Positions 7,678 to 16,854 of a stretch of 64,000 bases of DNA are shown piece after piece. This stretch comes from Phormidesmis sp963789215 (GTDB taxonomy: Bacteria > Cyanobacteriota > Cyanobacteriia > Phormidesmidales > Phormidesmidaceae), in the NCBI GenBank assembly GCA_963789215.1, contig CAWBJY010000007.1:13895-77894 (forward strand), given 5' to 3'. The notes below the pieces were generated by a model. That model did not search any database. It worked only from the letters and a program-made list of their open reading frames with translations, and was not told where the DNA came from. Both the position numbers and the translations under genes were made by a program. Each line of letters begins with the position of its first letter. Within the stretch, counting starts at the first letter, position 1.

Positions 7678-10590
7678 CTAAAAAGAGAACTGCACGCCTC
7701 CAGCCACCAGCACACCCTCATCATCATCGCTAACATCCTCGATGCCGATATAGACGCCCGGCCCTTTCGCCACGCCAGTCCCAACCATCTGCGCAATGCG
7801 ATCGCCCCCTGCATCCAGCACAAATTGATTCACCGCCATCACTATCTCACCGCCTAACTGTTCCATCACCGGGTTTCCGCTCTCATCTAACACCGGCTCA
7901 GTTTTATAAATGGGCACCACTTCACCACTCTCGTCATACTGGTAAGCCTCGCGCTGCTGTTCGCCAAACGGATGAAAAGCTACGGCTGCTCGCCAGCCCG
8001 TCTGTACGCCATCACTGCCTCGGCCAACCACAACGTCTCTAGCAAACACCTCCGCTCGCACCGTATTCGCCGCCGTTGTCCAGGGCGTGTTTCCCAAGTT
8101 CATCACTGCGCCTAGCGCTATTTCACCTTGCACCGCAGAAAAATTAGGGTAGCTATCTGTTCGAGCTGTCGCCTTCCCATCTGGTTCAGCCACCTCTGGT
8201 TCTACCAGCGATACAGACTCAATCGTCACCGAGTCTATTAGTTCTTCTTCACCCCTAATCACCGTTGAAATTCGCTCAGTCTCCGTACTGCTCACCAGCC
8301 GGGAGGAAGGCGAATCGTTTCTAAAACGAGCATTAGTCAATTCTCCATTTCGATCAATATCAAAAAAGGCCGTACCCGCAGACCGCTCAATATCTGAAAT
8401 TTCCAGCACCATCTCATCTCGGCGAACGAGCGGTGTCGCAAACGTATTCAGCGTTCGCAGCGATCGCACCGCATCCATCGCCTGCTCAACCGCCGCACTC
8501 GATCGGCTTACCGTATCTTCCTGATTGCCGATCCCAGTCGTTAGTGAACCACCTAAATAGAAGCCGCCTGCTCGCGTCGTTTCACCATAAGCTCGCTGGC
8601 CCGTGCTGCCAATCACCGTATTCAATGGAAACAGCTCGTTGCCAACGCGAGCATCAGCCTCAGCTTGCACCCTCACATCAACAGTTGGCATCCGCTCGCC
8701 GCCCACTTGCTCCGCATAAATGCCTTGAATGCCATTAAAGATATCAGTCGCTGCATTGTCTCTAGTCGCTAGCGTGTCTTCTACGGCGTACACCTCAGTC
8801 GCCTCCTGCGCAAAGTTCTGGGGATGCCGGTCAGCCGAGATGATGGTAAAGTTTCCATCGGTAATGACATAGCCATCTGCCCCTTCAGCCACCGCATACC
8901 GCTGACCAATCGCCAGCGCTTGCCCAGCCTGTTGAGGCACCAGCGCATACACAATTTGCCTGGCCTCACCCGCTGCTAGCTCAATCGTCTCCTGCGAATA
9001 GCCGCTGCCCGTCCACTGTGGAACAAAGCTTATCTCGCCCGTCGCGTATTCAATCAGCAGTCCGCCCACGTTGTTCGTGTAGGCCGCATTCCCTCGGCCT
9101 ACTTTTGCCGCATCCGGAGGAGCGATCGCCACAGCCTGATCGCTCGGCAGCTCAAAAATTCCCAGCGACGAAAGCACACTTTCCCCGTGCACCTGCATAT
9201 CCGGCGTCGAAGGCACATAGCCCACTAGCCGTCGATTCGTCAGCAAACCCGCTGGCTCCAACAGTCGATTGCCCGCTGCGCTTACAATCTCATTACCCAT
9301 CGCATCTCGAGCAGTCCGATGCGTCGGATTTAAATACTGCGTCAAACCCAACGTCCCCGTCAGATTCGCCTCGTTATTCCCCACCGTTGGGTTAAACGTC
9401 ATATTGCCAGAGAGCAAAGTTGGCGGCACAGCCGGGTTACTCACCAAAGGCTTAAGCTGGCCCGTAATCCCTAGGCCATCACTCCCCAACCGAAATTGAC
9501 TTTCGTTGGTGTATTCGCTATACACTAACTGCTCATCATTCTCTGTCTGTACGCCGCTAGCATGTCCAAGCCGAGCCGCAGCGGTATCAGGCACTTCCAC
9601 CCGCCCCCACTCTCTAGTCTCTTCTACTAGCGCCTCATCCGCCTCTTGCAGCGCTGCTATAACCTCAGTCTCAACCACTTCCTCCCGACGAATTTCAGGC
9701 GCTAGTGGCACTTCAACCACCCGAGTTTCGTAGGTGATATTTTCTCGTTCTTCTAACGTTGTTGCCTCACCGCTTCCACCCGAAATCTGCATGTAGTCGC
9801 CGTCATTAAAATCTCGGTCGCCCCCATTTTGCAAATCTTCCACAATAAACTCGCCGCCCTGCGAAAAGTAAATACCCGACTCGCTAGGGTCAGCTCCGTC
9901 ATTACGGATGTTCAGCACCCGTAGCTCCACCCGTTCGGTAGGTCCATAGCTCACATCTAGCTGCGCCGACGCTGGCAAATCCTGACCATCTGGCCCTTTG
10001 CTTACCTGATAGCCACGCACAAAAGCTGTTTGCTGGCTAACTACCTCCCCCGTTACATCTAGCACCGTCACCTGAATGCCTTCACCATAGGCATGGTTGC
10101 CCTCGCTATAGTTCAGGTCAAACTGAGTGCTAAATTTTAAAGACTCCGCCTGCAAATCGTAGCGGGCATCGGGTCGCTGCTCGCGCAATAGTCCACCCAA
10201 AGACTGCTCAACATAGCCCACGTTAGGAGATATCTCAACGCTATTAGGTGCTAGCCGATTGGAAAATGTGGGCTGAGAAACTCTATCTTGCACCTGTAAA
10301 GGCAGTCCATCCGGCAGCGGAATGTTAGACAAATTATCTAGCTTGCCCGTTCGAATATCAAAGGTATTGTTGTCTATGCGAACAGAGCCAGCATCGCGGT
10401 CGTAGCTTAAAGAACTTGCGGTTTGAGACTGAGCCGGTTGGGCGATCGCATCTAATCCACTCGCCGCTAAAAGTACAGACAGTAATCCGATCGCAAAGTT
10501 ACGCTTGCGCCTCCCCTTAAACGGCTGAGGTGTACAAGAAGCGGCCAAACCAATAGGTAGAGCAGAAGATAGATGCAGTTTGAATGACAT
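7678..10590 (-). CDS. Large secreted surface-type protein, paralog B (intact, 970 aa)
   Basis: This is the intact member of a tandem pair. The N-terminus is basic, with a hydrophobic segment ending DAIAQ (residues about 30-50), consistent with a signal peptide. A shared N-terminal module contains FDIRTG, NIPLPDGLP and RLAPNSVEI. Next comes ELRVLNIRNDG and EFIVEDLQNGGDRDFNDGDY, then a repeat-free middle (VGRGNAAYTNNVGGLL, YALVPQQAGQ). The last approximately 170 residues hold SYPNFSAVQGEIALGAVMNLG, AFHPFGE and the terminal GGVQFSF. The terminal Phe with alternating residues suggests an outer-membrane barrel end, which is inference. An EF-hand-like DIDRNGELTN lies near residue 750. Acidic linkers are common. 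I recognise no named family; a cyanobacterial cell-surface role is likely. Expression may be governed by the upstream palindromes. Confidence 0.8.
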   Translation of the reverse strand: MSFKLHLSSALPIGLAASCTPQPFKGRRKRNFAIGLLSVLLAASGLDAIAQPAQSQTASSLSYDRDAGSVRIDNNTFDIRTGKLDNLSNIPLPDGLPLQVQDRVSQPTFSNRLAPNSVEISPNVGYVEQSLGGLLREQRPDARYDLQAESLKFSTQFDLNYSEGNHAYGEGIQVTVLDVTGEVVSQQTAFVRGYQVSKGPDGQDLPASAQLDVSYGPTERVELRVLNIRNDGADPSESGIYFSQGGEFIVEDLQNGGDRDFNDGDYMQISGGSGEATTLEERENITYETRVVEVPLAPEIRREEVVETEVIAALQEADEALVEETREWGRVEVPDTAAARLGHASGVQTENDEQLVYSEYTNESQFRLGSDGLGITGQLKPLVSNPAVPPTLLSGNMTFNPTVGNNEANLTGTLGLTQYLNPTHRTARDAMGNEIVSAAGNRLLEPAGLLTNRRLVGYVPSTPDMQVHGESVLSSLGIFELPSDQAVAIAPPDAAKVGRGNAAYTNNVGGLLIEYATGEISFVPQWTGSGYSQETIELAAGEARQIVYALVPQQAGQALAIGQRYAVAEGADGYVITDGNFTIISADRHPQNFAQEATEVYAVEDTLATRDNAATDIFNGIQGIYAEQVGGERMPTVDVRVQAEADARVGNELFPLNTVIGSTGQRAYGETTRAGGFYLGGSLTTGIGNQEDTVSRSSAAVEQAMDAVRSLRTLNTFATPLVRRDEMVLEISDIERSAGTAFFDIDRNGELTNARFRNDSPSSRLVSSTETERISTVIRGEEELIDSVTIESVSLVEPEVAEPDGKATARTDSYPNFSAVQGEIALGAVMNLGNTPWTTAANTVRAEVFARDVVVGRGSDGVQTGWRAAVAFHPFGEQQREAYQYDESGEVVPIYKTEPVLDESGNPVMEQLGGEIVMAVNQFVLDAGGDRIAQMVGTGVAKGPGVYIGIEDVSDDDEGVLVAGGVQFSF

Positions 10591-10654
10591 GATTAACAGG
10601 AGTGATACTTTGACAAAAATCTGTTGAGCGAGCCAGAACGAACTTCTCGCATCT

Positions 10655-10672
10655 CTTAGTAATGCTACTGAT
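10655..10672. promoter_or_regulatory. Degenerate copy of the CTCAG-N8-CTGAG motif, site B1
   Basis: CTTAG-TAATGCTA-CTGAT has the same spacing as the perfect copies and one change in each arm. It lies 65 bp upstream of the paralog B start codon, a usual position for an operator or activator site. Confidence 0.3.
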
Positions 10673-11126
10673 GACCTTTCACCTAGATGTCCGAGCTTTC
10701 TGCCAGATGTTCAAGCGTCTTTTAAATAAAAAACCAGCACAAAACCCCAAAACCCTTTGATTTCAGTACTTTTAGAAACTTATCTCATCTAAAAATAATT
10801 GTTATAGGCGCTTCTACTCCAACGCTTAGATTTAGAACATATCAACGTAAATTGATGAAAACAACCTGACCGCAAAGGGTCTACGTTCTTTTAAGTAAAC
10901 GCAAACTAAAATCACTCTTATATATTTTTTTATGTTTTTTTTGGAGTCTAATTTCTTACGCCGAAATTTTTAGACAAACAAAATAGAACAACATAAGAAT
11001 CCTATGATTCTCGGTGTGCCAGTAATTCCATTTGTCTTCAGAATTTTGAGGCTTTAGCCATCCTGTATGTTTGAGAACACAAAACAGCTATGCCAGTAGC
11101 AAAAATCGTCCATCTAATAGTCATTA

Positions 11127-11176
11127 CTCAGTAATATTACCTGCTTGTGTAAATAAAATTCAGTAATATCACTGAG
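11127..11176. promoter_or_regulatory. Two further copies of the CTCAG-N8-CTGAG motif, sites B2 and B3
   Basis: CTCAG-TAATATTA followed by a degraded right arm (11127-11144), and TTCAG-TAATATCA-CTGAG (11159-11176), are spaced 32 bp centre to centre, about three helical turns. Together with sites A1, A2 and B1 they define the consensus CTCAG-TAATATYR-CTGAG. These two copies lie over 500 bp from the paralog B start. Confidence 0.35.
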
Positions 11177-11441
11177 AGACAGGCAATACGAAGCATTTAA
11201 TGTCAAGTATTTCTTACTAAAGTCCTTACGTACAAATGCATAGAAAACTCTACAAACCTTCTTCTACAAAGGCTTTCAGTCAATACGCAGTCGGGTTAGT
11301 TCATTATTGTCTAACGGCCTAAAGCGGTTTTTTTCTCAAATTTGACGCAAATTAGCATCAGAGAAAAGTATTTATTGATCGCGATCGCTACAACAACTTC
11401 TTGCAGCAAGATCCGCAAGTAGACAATTTGTTGACCGGCAA

Positions 11442-11475
11442 TAAAAAAGCGCCGAGCTTATATAAACTCAGCGCC
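11442..11475 (-). terminator. Rho-independent terminator of the amylase gene
   Basis: On the minus strand, GGCGCTGAG pairs with CTCGGCGC around an 8-10 nt loop, and a run of six T follows directly. It lies about 50 nt beyond the amylase stop codon at 11527 and reads in the same direction. Confidence 0.85.
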
Positions 11476-11526
11476 CAAACAGCGATCGCAGTTAAATTCC
11501 AGCAGCCTCAAAACGGAGAGAAGGGA

Positions 11527-13018
11527 CTACTGAGGCACCCAAACAGAAACCGACCCAGCCTCACAGCGAAAGTCTGCCCAGCCCTCCTCATTAGTCGTAA
11601 TTGGCTCGTCAATATGCTCAGTGAGGTCTATGTAGGTTTTGTTTGGCTGGCCGACTTCCATCCACTTGGTGCCTTCGTCGCCATTGCTGAGTACTACGGC
11701 CATGCCGCCTGGAAACTCATCGTTGCCTAGTCGAGTCCAGCCCATTACGTTCGGATGGTCAAAATAGTCGTACTGATCGCCGTAGGAATAGTTTCGGCGG
11801 ACTTCTAGCAGCTTGTCGATAATCCAGCGATGGCTTTCGATCCAAATTTCATACTCGCCGCCGTCGTCGCCTTTGTCTTTGTAGTTTGCGCCGTAGTAGT
11901 CGGCGTAGAAGATGCAAGGATAGCCGCTCTGTCGCAGCAAAATTAGCGCGTAGGCTAATGGCTTGAACCAAGCTTCAACAGGAGACTCTAAAGACTGCAA
12001 AGGCTGAGAGTCGTGGTTATCTACTAACGTTACGGCTAGCGCTGGCTGCTGTTTTACCAGCGTATTGTCAAAAATCGAGCGCATGTCATAGTCATTTCCC
12101 TTACTTGCTCGCTTCACTAAAGTTGTAGTGCAAAGGCGCATCGAACAGGGCAACGTTGCCCTCTGTTTCAGAAATAAAGTGGTGCAGCGCCTCAATTTCG
12201 TAAGACCAGTATTCACCGACGGCAAACAAAGGCTTGCCAGTGTACTGGCGAACATGCTTTAGCCAGTTGGGAAAGAAGCCTGCCCGCACATGCTTGACTG
12301 CGTCGAACCGGAAGCCGTCTAAGTCTGTTTGGTCGGCGTACCATTCCCCCCACTTGTAGAGTGCATCTTGCACTTCGGGGTGGGCGACATCGAGGTCGCA
12401 GCCCATGAGATAGTCGAAGCTGCCTTTTTCCATGTCTACGGCATCTTCAAAGCTTTTGCCTTCAAATAGGTAGACCGCATCAAAGTCACCTTTTTCGTAA
12501 CCGTTGTAGTCAACGGCGTTGAAGTGCCACCAATGCCATTCGAGGTCGGAGTATTTGCCGTCGCGTCCGGGGAAGGTGAAGTGTGTCCAGGCTTTGATGG
12601 TGACTTCGTCGCCAATGGACTGATGCCGGTTCTCGGGAGAATAGGGTGTGGCTTTGAACTCTTCTTCTTCGTCTGCGCCCATCATATGGTTCAGTACGAT
12701 GTCGGTATAGATTTGAATGCCTGCTGCCTTTGCTTTTTTGATGCCTGCAATATACTCGTCTTTGGTTCCGTACTTAGTGCGCGTAGAGCCTTTTTGATCA
12801 AATTCGCCTAAGTCATACATATCGTAGACGCCGTAGCCTACGTCGTAGCCGCCTGCTACGCCTTTGTAAGCGGGGGGTAACCATAGCGAAGTAAAGCCAG
12901 AGGCTGCTAGCTCTTCGGCCTTTTCTGCCAATTCAGCCCACAATTTTCCATCTGGCTGTATATACCAGTGAAAAAACTGCATCATCACGCCATTCGGTGC
13001 AGACATATCTGCAAGCAT
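11527..13018 (-). pseudogene. Cytosolic liquefying-type alpha-amylase (GH13), broken by one frameshift
   Basis: The combined frames span 497 codons, the usual size of Bacillus-type GH13_5 alpha-amylases, which hydrolyse internal alpha-1,4 bonds of starch or glycogen. There is no signal peptide, so it would act on cytosolic glycogen. The first frame (13018 to a TAA at 12101) carries GVMMQFFHWY, the nucleophile Asp239 in DGFRFDAVKH and the acid/base Glu269 in AVGEYWS. The second frame resumes as GNDYDMRSIFDNTL with the third catalytic Asp in VDNHDSQPLQSLES, then ESGYP-like QSGYPCIFYADYYG. The break sits around 12100-12110, where family members read on from HYNF into QGxxYDMR. A one-base insertion explains it. 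All catalytic residues survive, so a sequence error or very recent loss is likely. Confidence 0.85.
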
Positions 13019-13306
13019 CCCGTACAGGATGGAAAAGATTTCATCACAATAATCGTGCCAAAACCAGTTTCAGGGAACACCCCCGAAGGCATAGTTATTC
13101 ACTCAAAATCGCGCGAGCTCCCTTTGCCCGTGCAGCGACATCGGTGCTAGGTTCGTATACGCCTCCCCTCGAGAAGTTCAATCGGCCGGCCACTAAAGCA
13201 GTCGATGTACCTCTCCTCTAAAATAGAGAAAAAGTTAAACCCCTATTAAAATCCCTAAGAAAGACCTGACTACATCACTTATCACCCTTGTCCTTCAGCC
13301 TGTTGG

Positions 13307-13322
13307 CTGAGCGTAGCCGAAG
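13307..13322. repeat. Short dispersed repeat CTGAGCGTAGCCGAAG
   Basis: This 16-mer recurs exactly at 54439-54454, and a diverged inverted copy lies near 59151-59167 (TTCGACTACGCTCAAAG). Here it abuts the amidohydrolase start and follows a small hairpin (CAGCC-TGTT-GGCTG). It resembles the small dispersed repeats common in cyanobacterial genomes. Confidence 0.6.
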
Positions 13323-13324
13323 TC

Positions 13325-14591
13325 ATGCTCCCCACCATCCAGAAAATCGCCAAAGAAGCTCCAGCCCCGTCTTATCGAAATCCGCCGACACATTCACGCC
13401 AACCCCGAACTCAGCGGCCAAGAATATAAAACTGCCGCCTACGTCTCCGGAATCCTCTCCTCCCACGGCTTCCAGGTTCAAGAAATGGTTGGCAAAACCG
13501 GCGTCATCGCCGAACTCGCAGGCAAAGCCGCCCCCAACCAGAACGTCCTCGCCATTCGCACAGACATGGACGCCCTCCCCATCCTCGAAAAAGCAGATAT
13601 TCCCTGTGCCTCCAAAAGCCCCGGTATTATGCACGCCTGTGGCCACGACGCCCACACCACCGTCGGCATTGGCACTGCGATGATCCTCTCCGAACTTGTC
13701 CAAACCACCGACATTCCTTTTCCCAGCACCACCCGCTTCCTCTTCCAACCCGCCGAAGAAACTTCCCAGGGTGCAAAATGGATGATTGAAGATGGCGTTA
13801 TGCAGGATGTTGAGGCTATTTTAGGCGTTCACGTTTTTCCTTCCATTCCCGCTGGTGTGATTGGTCTGCGCCAAGGCCCACTCACCGCTGCCGCCGACGA
13901 CCTAGAAATTATCATCAATGGCGAATCTGGTCACGGCGCGCGTCCCCACGAAGCCATAGACGCTATCTGGATTGCCGCTCAAGTTATCTGCCAGCTTCAG
14001 CAATCTATCAGCCGCACTATCAATCCGCTCCATCCTGCTGTTATCACCATTGGCCAAATCTCAGGCGGACGCGCTCCTAATGTTATCGCCGACCAGGTAC
14101 GGCTGACCGGCACAGTGCGATCGCTCCACTCAGACACCCACGCCCTCCTTCCCGGCTGGATCGAAAAAATTGCCACCGACATTTGTCATCTCCACGGAGC
14201 CACCTGCACCGTTAAATACACCCGAAAGTGCACCTCTGTGCTCAACAATATCGATCTCACGAACTTAGTCGCAAGCTGTGCCGCTGAAGCTTTAGGCCGC
14301 GATCGCATTCAGTGGATAGCCGACGCTTCTATGGGCGCAGAAGACTTTGCCAACTACACCGATATTGTCCCCGGCACGATGTTCCGGCTCGGCGTCGGCT
14401 ACCCCGATCGTAAAAATCCACCCCTTCACCATGCCCAATTCGAAATTGACGAAAGTGCGCTGATTGCAGGCGTCATCACGATGGCCTACAGCGCTTACAG
14501 CTACTGGCAAAAACCCAACATTCTCAGCAAAAAAAGACAAAGCCGAGAAAAATCTAAAGGGATAAATAGTTCTATACCTTTAGAGAGATAA
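13325..14591 (+). pseudogene. M20-family amidohydrolase, frameshifted near its N-terminus
   Basis: Family members hydrolyse N-acyl amino acids (hippurate/IAA-amino-acid hydrolase type) using a dinuclear metal site. The long frame shows MHACGHDAHT, FQPAEETSQGA, GVHVFPSIPAG, GESGHGARPHEAIDA and ADASMGAEDF with HHAQFEIDE. The N-terminal module continues upstream of the ATG at 13485 in the same frame as LIEIRRHIHANPELSGQEY, which has no start codon. The ATG at 13325 (MLPTIQKIAKEAPA) lies in another frame. Reading the CCCC run at about 13365-13368 as CCC joins them cleanly into EAPARLIEIRR, giving about 421 residues. A homopolymer slip or sequencing error is therefore the likely cause. Were the break real, translation from 13485 would lack part of the catalytic domain. 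Confidence 0.8.
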
Positions 14592-14749
14592 AAAGCCTCA
14601 AATACCTCAAAAGAGGCGCTTACAGCGACCTATCTTATGCTTTTAGGAGTGTTAAAAAAGGTGCAGGTTCCGTAACATGAGCGCAGCTAGCAACTTAAGT
14701 TTTTATTGTTGCAAACTCTTATCGTTAACTCAAGGAGCATGGAAACGCC

Positions 14750-15172
14750 ATGACTTTCTTTCAACGTAGCCGACAGTGGCTATCAGCCCTAGCCCTAGTC
14801 TTGCTGCTTACTGTCTCCACCGGATGTACAGCCACCACCGAAGCGCCTACCACTACAAACGCGAGCTACAGCCAGCTAGAGCGCGGTAACTCCGACGCCG
14901 GACAGGCTTACGGCGATTGGGTCGTCAGCGCCGCTCAAGGTCTCGTTTCAGATGCCTACGTGCGCGACAACGACAAACTCGGCGTCGTCATCACGAACTC
15001 AGTAGAGCCTGGAGAAGTCAAAGATCTGTCTAGATCTCTCCTTCAAGGCTTTCGCCAGAGTTTCCCAAATAAAGATCTCAAAGTACTGGTTTACGCACCA
15101 GATAAAGAGCTAATCCTACAAGCTAACTACGACTCGCAGAGTCAAGAAGTTGTCTACGAGCAGCCTAGCTAG
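14750..15172 (+). CDS. Lipoprotein, hypothetical
   Basis: A 140-residue protein with a classical lipoprotein signal: basic MTFFQRSRQW, hydrophobic LSALALVLLLTV, then lipobox STGC with Cys at about residue 26. The mature part is soluble and polar, with a Thr-rich linker and a compact alpha/beta-looking region (KLGVVITNSV, KDLKVLVYAPD, QANYDSQSQEVVYE). It has a good ribosome-binding site (AAGGAG, 12-13 nt upstream). A cyanobacterial lipoprotein of unknown role, possibly envelope-anchored. Confidence 0.75.
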   Translation: MTFFQRSRQWLSALALVLLLTVSTGCTATTEAPTTTNASYSQLERGNSDAGQAYGDWVVSAAQGLVSDAYVRDNDKLGVVITNSVEPGEVKDLSRSLLQGFRQSFPNKDLKVLVYAPDKELILQANYDSQSQEVVYEQPS

Positions 15173-15256
15173 ACTAATGACAGACGGTCAATCGGATCTA
15201 TTGGTTAATAGTCCATTCCTACCATTGTTCACCTAATAAAACGGAGAAAAGCCCCC

Positions 15257-15769
15257 ATGTCTTCAAGCGATAAATACAAGCGTGAGATCATGAAAGATCT
15301 TGCTGGCGGGAACAAAGAAGTTCTCGGCGACAACGAAGAAATTGGCAAAAAGTTTGAGAGCTTCGACGACTTTGCCAACCGTTCTTCTAGAGATGAGCGT
15401 CATAGTTTGCTGCGTCGCTCTTTCACCCCTGAGCGCATTCCTGCCACTCAGATGGATCCCGAACTCAAGTCCGCCATCGACAAAATCAAGCCTAATGAGC
15501 GCGATGACGTAGCTCGCGATTTTTTCAAGCATCTTAAAGAGCGCGGCCTCAGCGATAAAGACTTAGAAAAACAGTTAGGGCTCTCTACCCATAACCCCAA
15601 GCGAATGAAGTCCGACGATGTAGGTAAGCTGGCATCCTTTGCCTACACGGCTCATCCCGACATCTTTCAAGAAGTACTGGCCGACCAACCGGCTATCTTA
15701 AAGTTTTTGAGTAATCCTTTAGTCGGTGCTGCTATCGGCGCGATCGCAGCTAAGTGGCTGCGCAAGTAA
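15257..15769 (+). CDS. Conserved hypothetical protein, charged helical
   Basis: A 170-residue, highly charged protein beginning MSSSDKYKREIMKDLAGG. It has no signal peptide. The middle contains alternating helices (PNERDDVARDFFKHLKERGL, SDKDLEKQLGL), and the C-terminal 20 residues are hydrophobic and glycine-rich (NPLVGAAIGAIAAKWLRK), suggesting membrane association. GGAGA precedes the ATG. It follows the lipoprotein by 84 nt on the same strand and ends before a clear terminator, so the two could share a transcript. No family or function is recognised. Confidence 0.75.
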   Translation: MSSSDKYKREIMKDLAGGNKEVLGDNEEIGKKFESFDDFANRSSRDERHSLLRRSFTPERIPATQMDPELKSAIDKIKPNERDDVARDFFKHLKERGLSDKDLEKQLGLSTHNPKRMKSDDVGKLASFAYTAHPDIFQEVLADQPAILKFLSNPLVGAAIGAIAAKWLRK

Positions 15770-15821
15770 ATTACTCTATATAAAGAGTCATCTAGTTCTT
15801 TGAGCTAGTTAACTCAGAGAA

Positions 15822-15847
15822 AAGGTGTCTTTTGGCACCTTTTTTTG
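15822..15847 (+). terminator. Rho-independent terminator
   Basis: AAAGGTG and CACCTTT arms around a short T-rich loop are followed by seven T. It closes the transcript of the charged hypothetical gene that ends at 15769. Confidence 0.85.
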
Positions 15848-15921
15848 TATCTATAAAAAAGTAAACTTTGCCCACTATTTGCCCACTCCACTATTTGCCC
15901 ACTAAAGTATTCTCCTCCGTT

Positions 15922-16854
15922 ATGACCGGCCTTAGCAAACTCTCTACGCCTCTTTTTGTAGCAGGCGGTATAGCTACCATTGCCTACGCAGGCACCTGTC
16001 TTGCTCTTTACAACTACCAAGACAAACTCATTTTCCGGCCTCTTCCCTTCCTGCTTCGCAACCCTGCCGAGGTCGGCCTTGCTTACGAAGACGTCTGGAT
16101 TCCGCTAGAGCGCACCAGCCAACCTAAAAAACTTCACGGCTGGTGGATGCCAAACCCAGGCAGTCATCGCACCCTACTTCTGTGCCATGGCAACTACGGC
16201 AACGTCAGCTACAACATCGATCGCTGTCGCTTCTATCACGACTTAGGATTCTCTATCCTCTCGTTCGACTACCGAGGCTACGGGCTTAGCCATAGCGAAC
16301 CCCCTTCAGAACAAAGAGCCTACGAAGACGCCGAAGCTGCGCTGCGCTATCTCACAGCAAACCGACAGATAGTCCCTAGCACCATCACAGTACTAGGCCA
16401 TTCTCTAGGCGGCGCGATCGCTATCAACCTGGCCGCCCAGCACCGAGAACTCAATAGCCTCATCGTAGAATGCTCATTCACATCTATGAAAGAGGCCGTT
16501 CACGCCAAAAAAATCTATCGAATTTTCCCGGTTGAACAACTTCTAAACCACGCTTTTGATTCTCTATCTAAAGTTCCAAACCTAAAAATCCCGGTTCTCT
16601 ACGTCCACGGAGACCAGGATACAGATGTTCCTTCAGTGTTTAGTCAACAGCTTTTCGAGGCATCACCTGCCCACAAGCAAATTTGGGTGGCTATCGGCGC
16701 AGGCCACAACAATATCACTACCGAATTCAAAGCTGCTTACAAAGAAACAGCTACAGCTTTTCTCTCTCAGCTAGCTGCCATAGAAGAGCCAGCAGCCCGG
16801 CAGCTAAGCGGTGCCAACGCTCATCCAGTCGACGCCCACCCATCCAACCAATGA
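15922..16854 (+). CDS. Membrane-anchored alpha/beta hydrolase (Bem46-like)
   Basis: A 310-residue alpha/beta hydrolase. An N-terminal hydrophobic helix (PLFVAGGIATIAYAGTCLALY) anchors it in a membrane. The core shows LLCHGNYGNVS (oxyanion region), DYRGYGLS, the nucleophile elbow GHSLGG, the acid in HGDQDTDVP and the catalytic His in GAGHNN. The motif set fits the Bem46/BAHD-type hydrolases whose natural substrates are mostly unknown. The start is ATG 15922; the frame is open to a TTG at 15868 within a TTTGCCCACT triplicate, which is not convincing. It overlaps the next gene by 4 nt (ATGA), implying a two-gene operon. Confidence 0.85.
   Translation: MTGLSKLSTPLFVAGGIATIAYAGTCLALYNYQDKLIFRPLPFLLRNPAEVGLAYEDVWIPLERTSQPKKLHGWWMPNPGSHRTLLLCHGNYGNVSYNIDRCRFYHDLGFSILSFDYRGYGLSHSEPPSEQRAYEDAEAALRYLTANRQIVPSTITVLGHSLGGAIAINLAAQHRELNSLIVECSFTSMKEAVHAKKIYRIFPVEQLLNHAFDSLSKVPNLKIPVLYVHGDQDTDVPSVFSQQLFEASPAHKQIWVAIGAGHNNITTEFKAAYKETATAFLSQLAAIEEPAARQLSGANAHPVDAHPSNQ

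Larger units (their letters stand above)
10591..11441. other. Gene-free AT-rich region upstream of paralog B
   Basis: About 850 bp without a convincing ORF on either strand. It is more AT-rich than its surroundings and contains a T-rich run near 10925-10942. It holds three copies, of varying quality, of the CTCAG-N8-CTGAG motif at 10655-10672, 11127-11144 and 11159-11176. It presumably contains the promoter of paralog B. No tRNA or other RNA gene is apparent. Confidence 0.6.

Noticed and set aside
11401..11730. A plus-strand frame of 109 codons
   Set aside because: It is antisense to the amylase 3' end and spans its terminator.
16683..16850. N-terminal extension of the hypothetical protein at 16851
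   Set aside because: It would be coded in a shifted frame over the hydrolase gene; the ATG at 16851 overlapping the hydrolase stop is the natural start.
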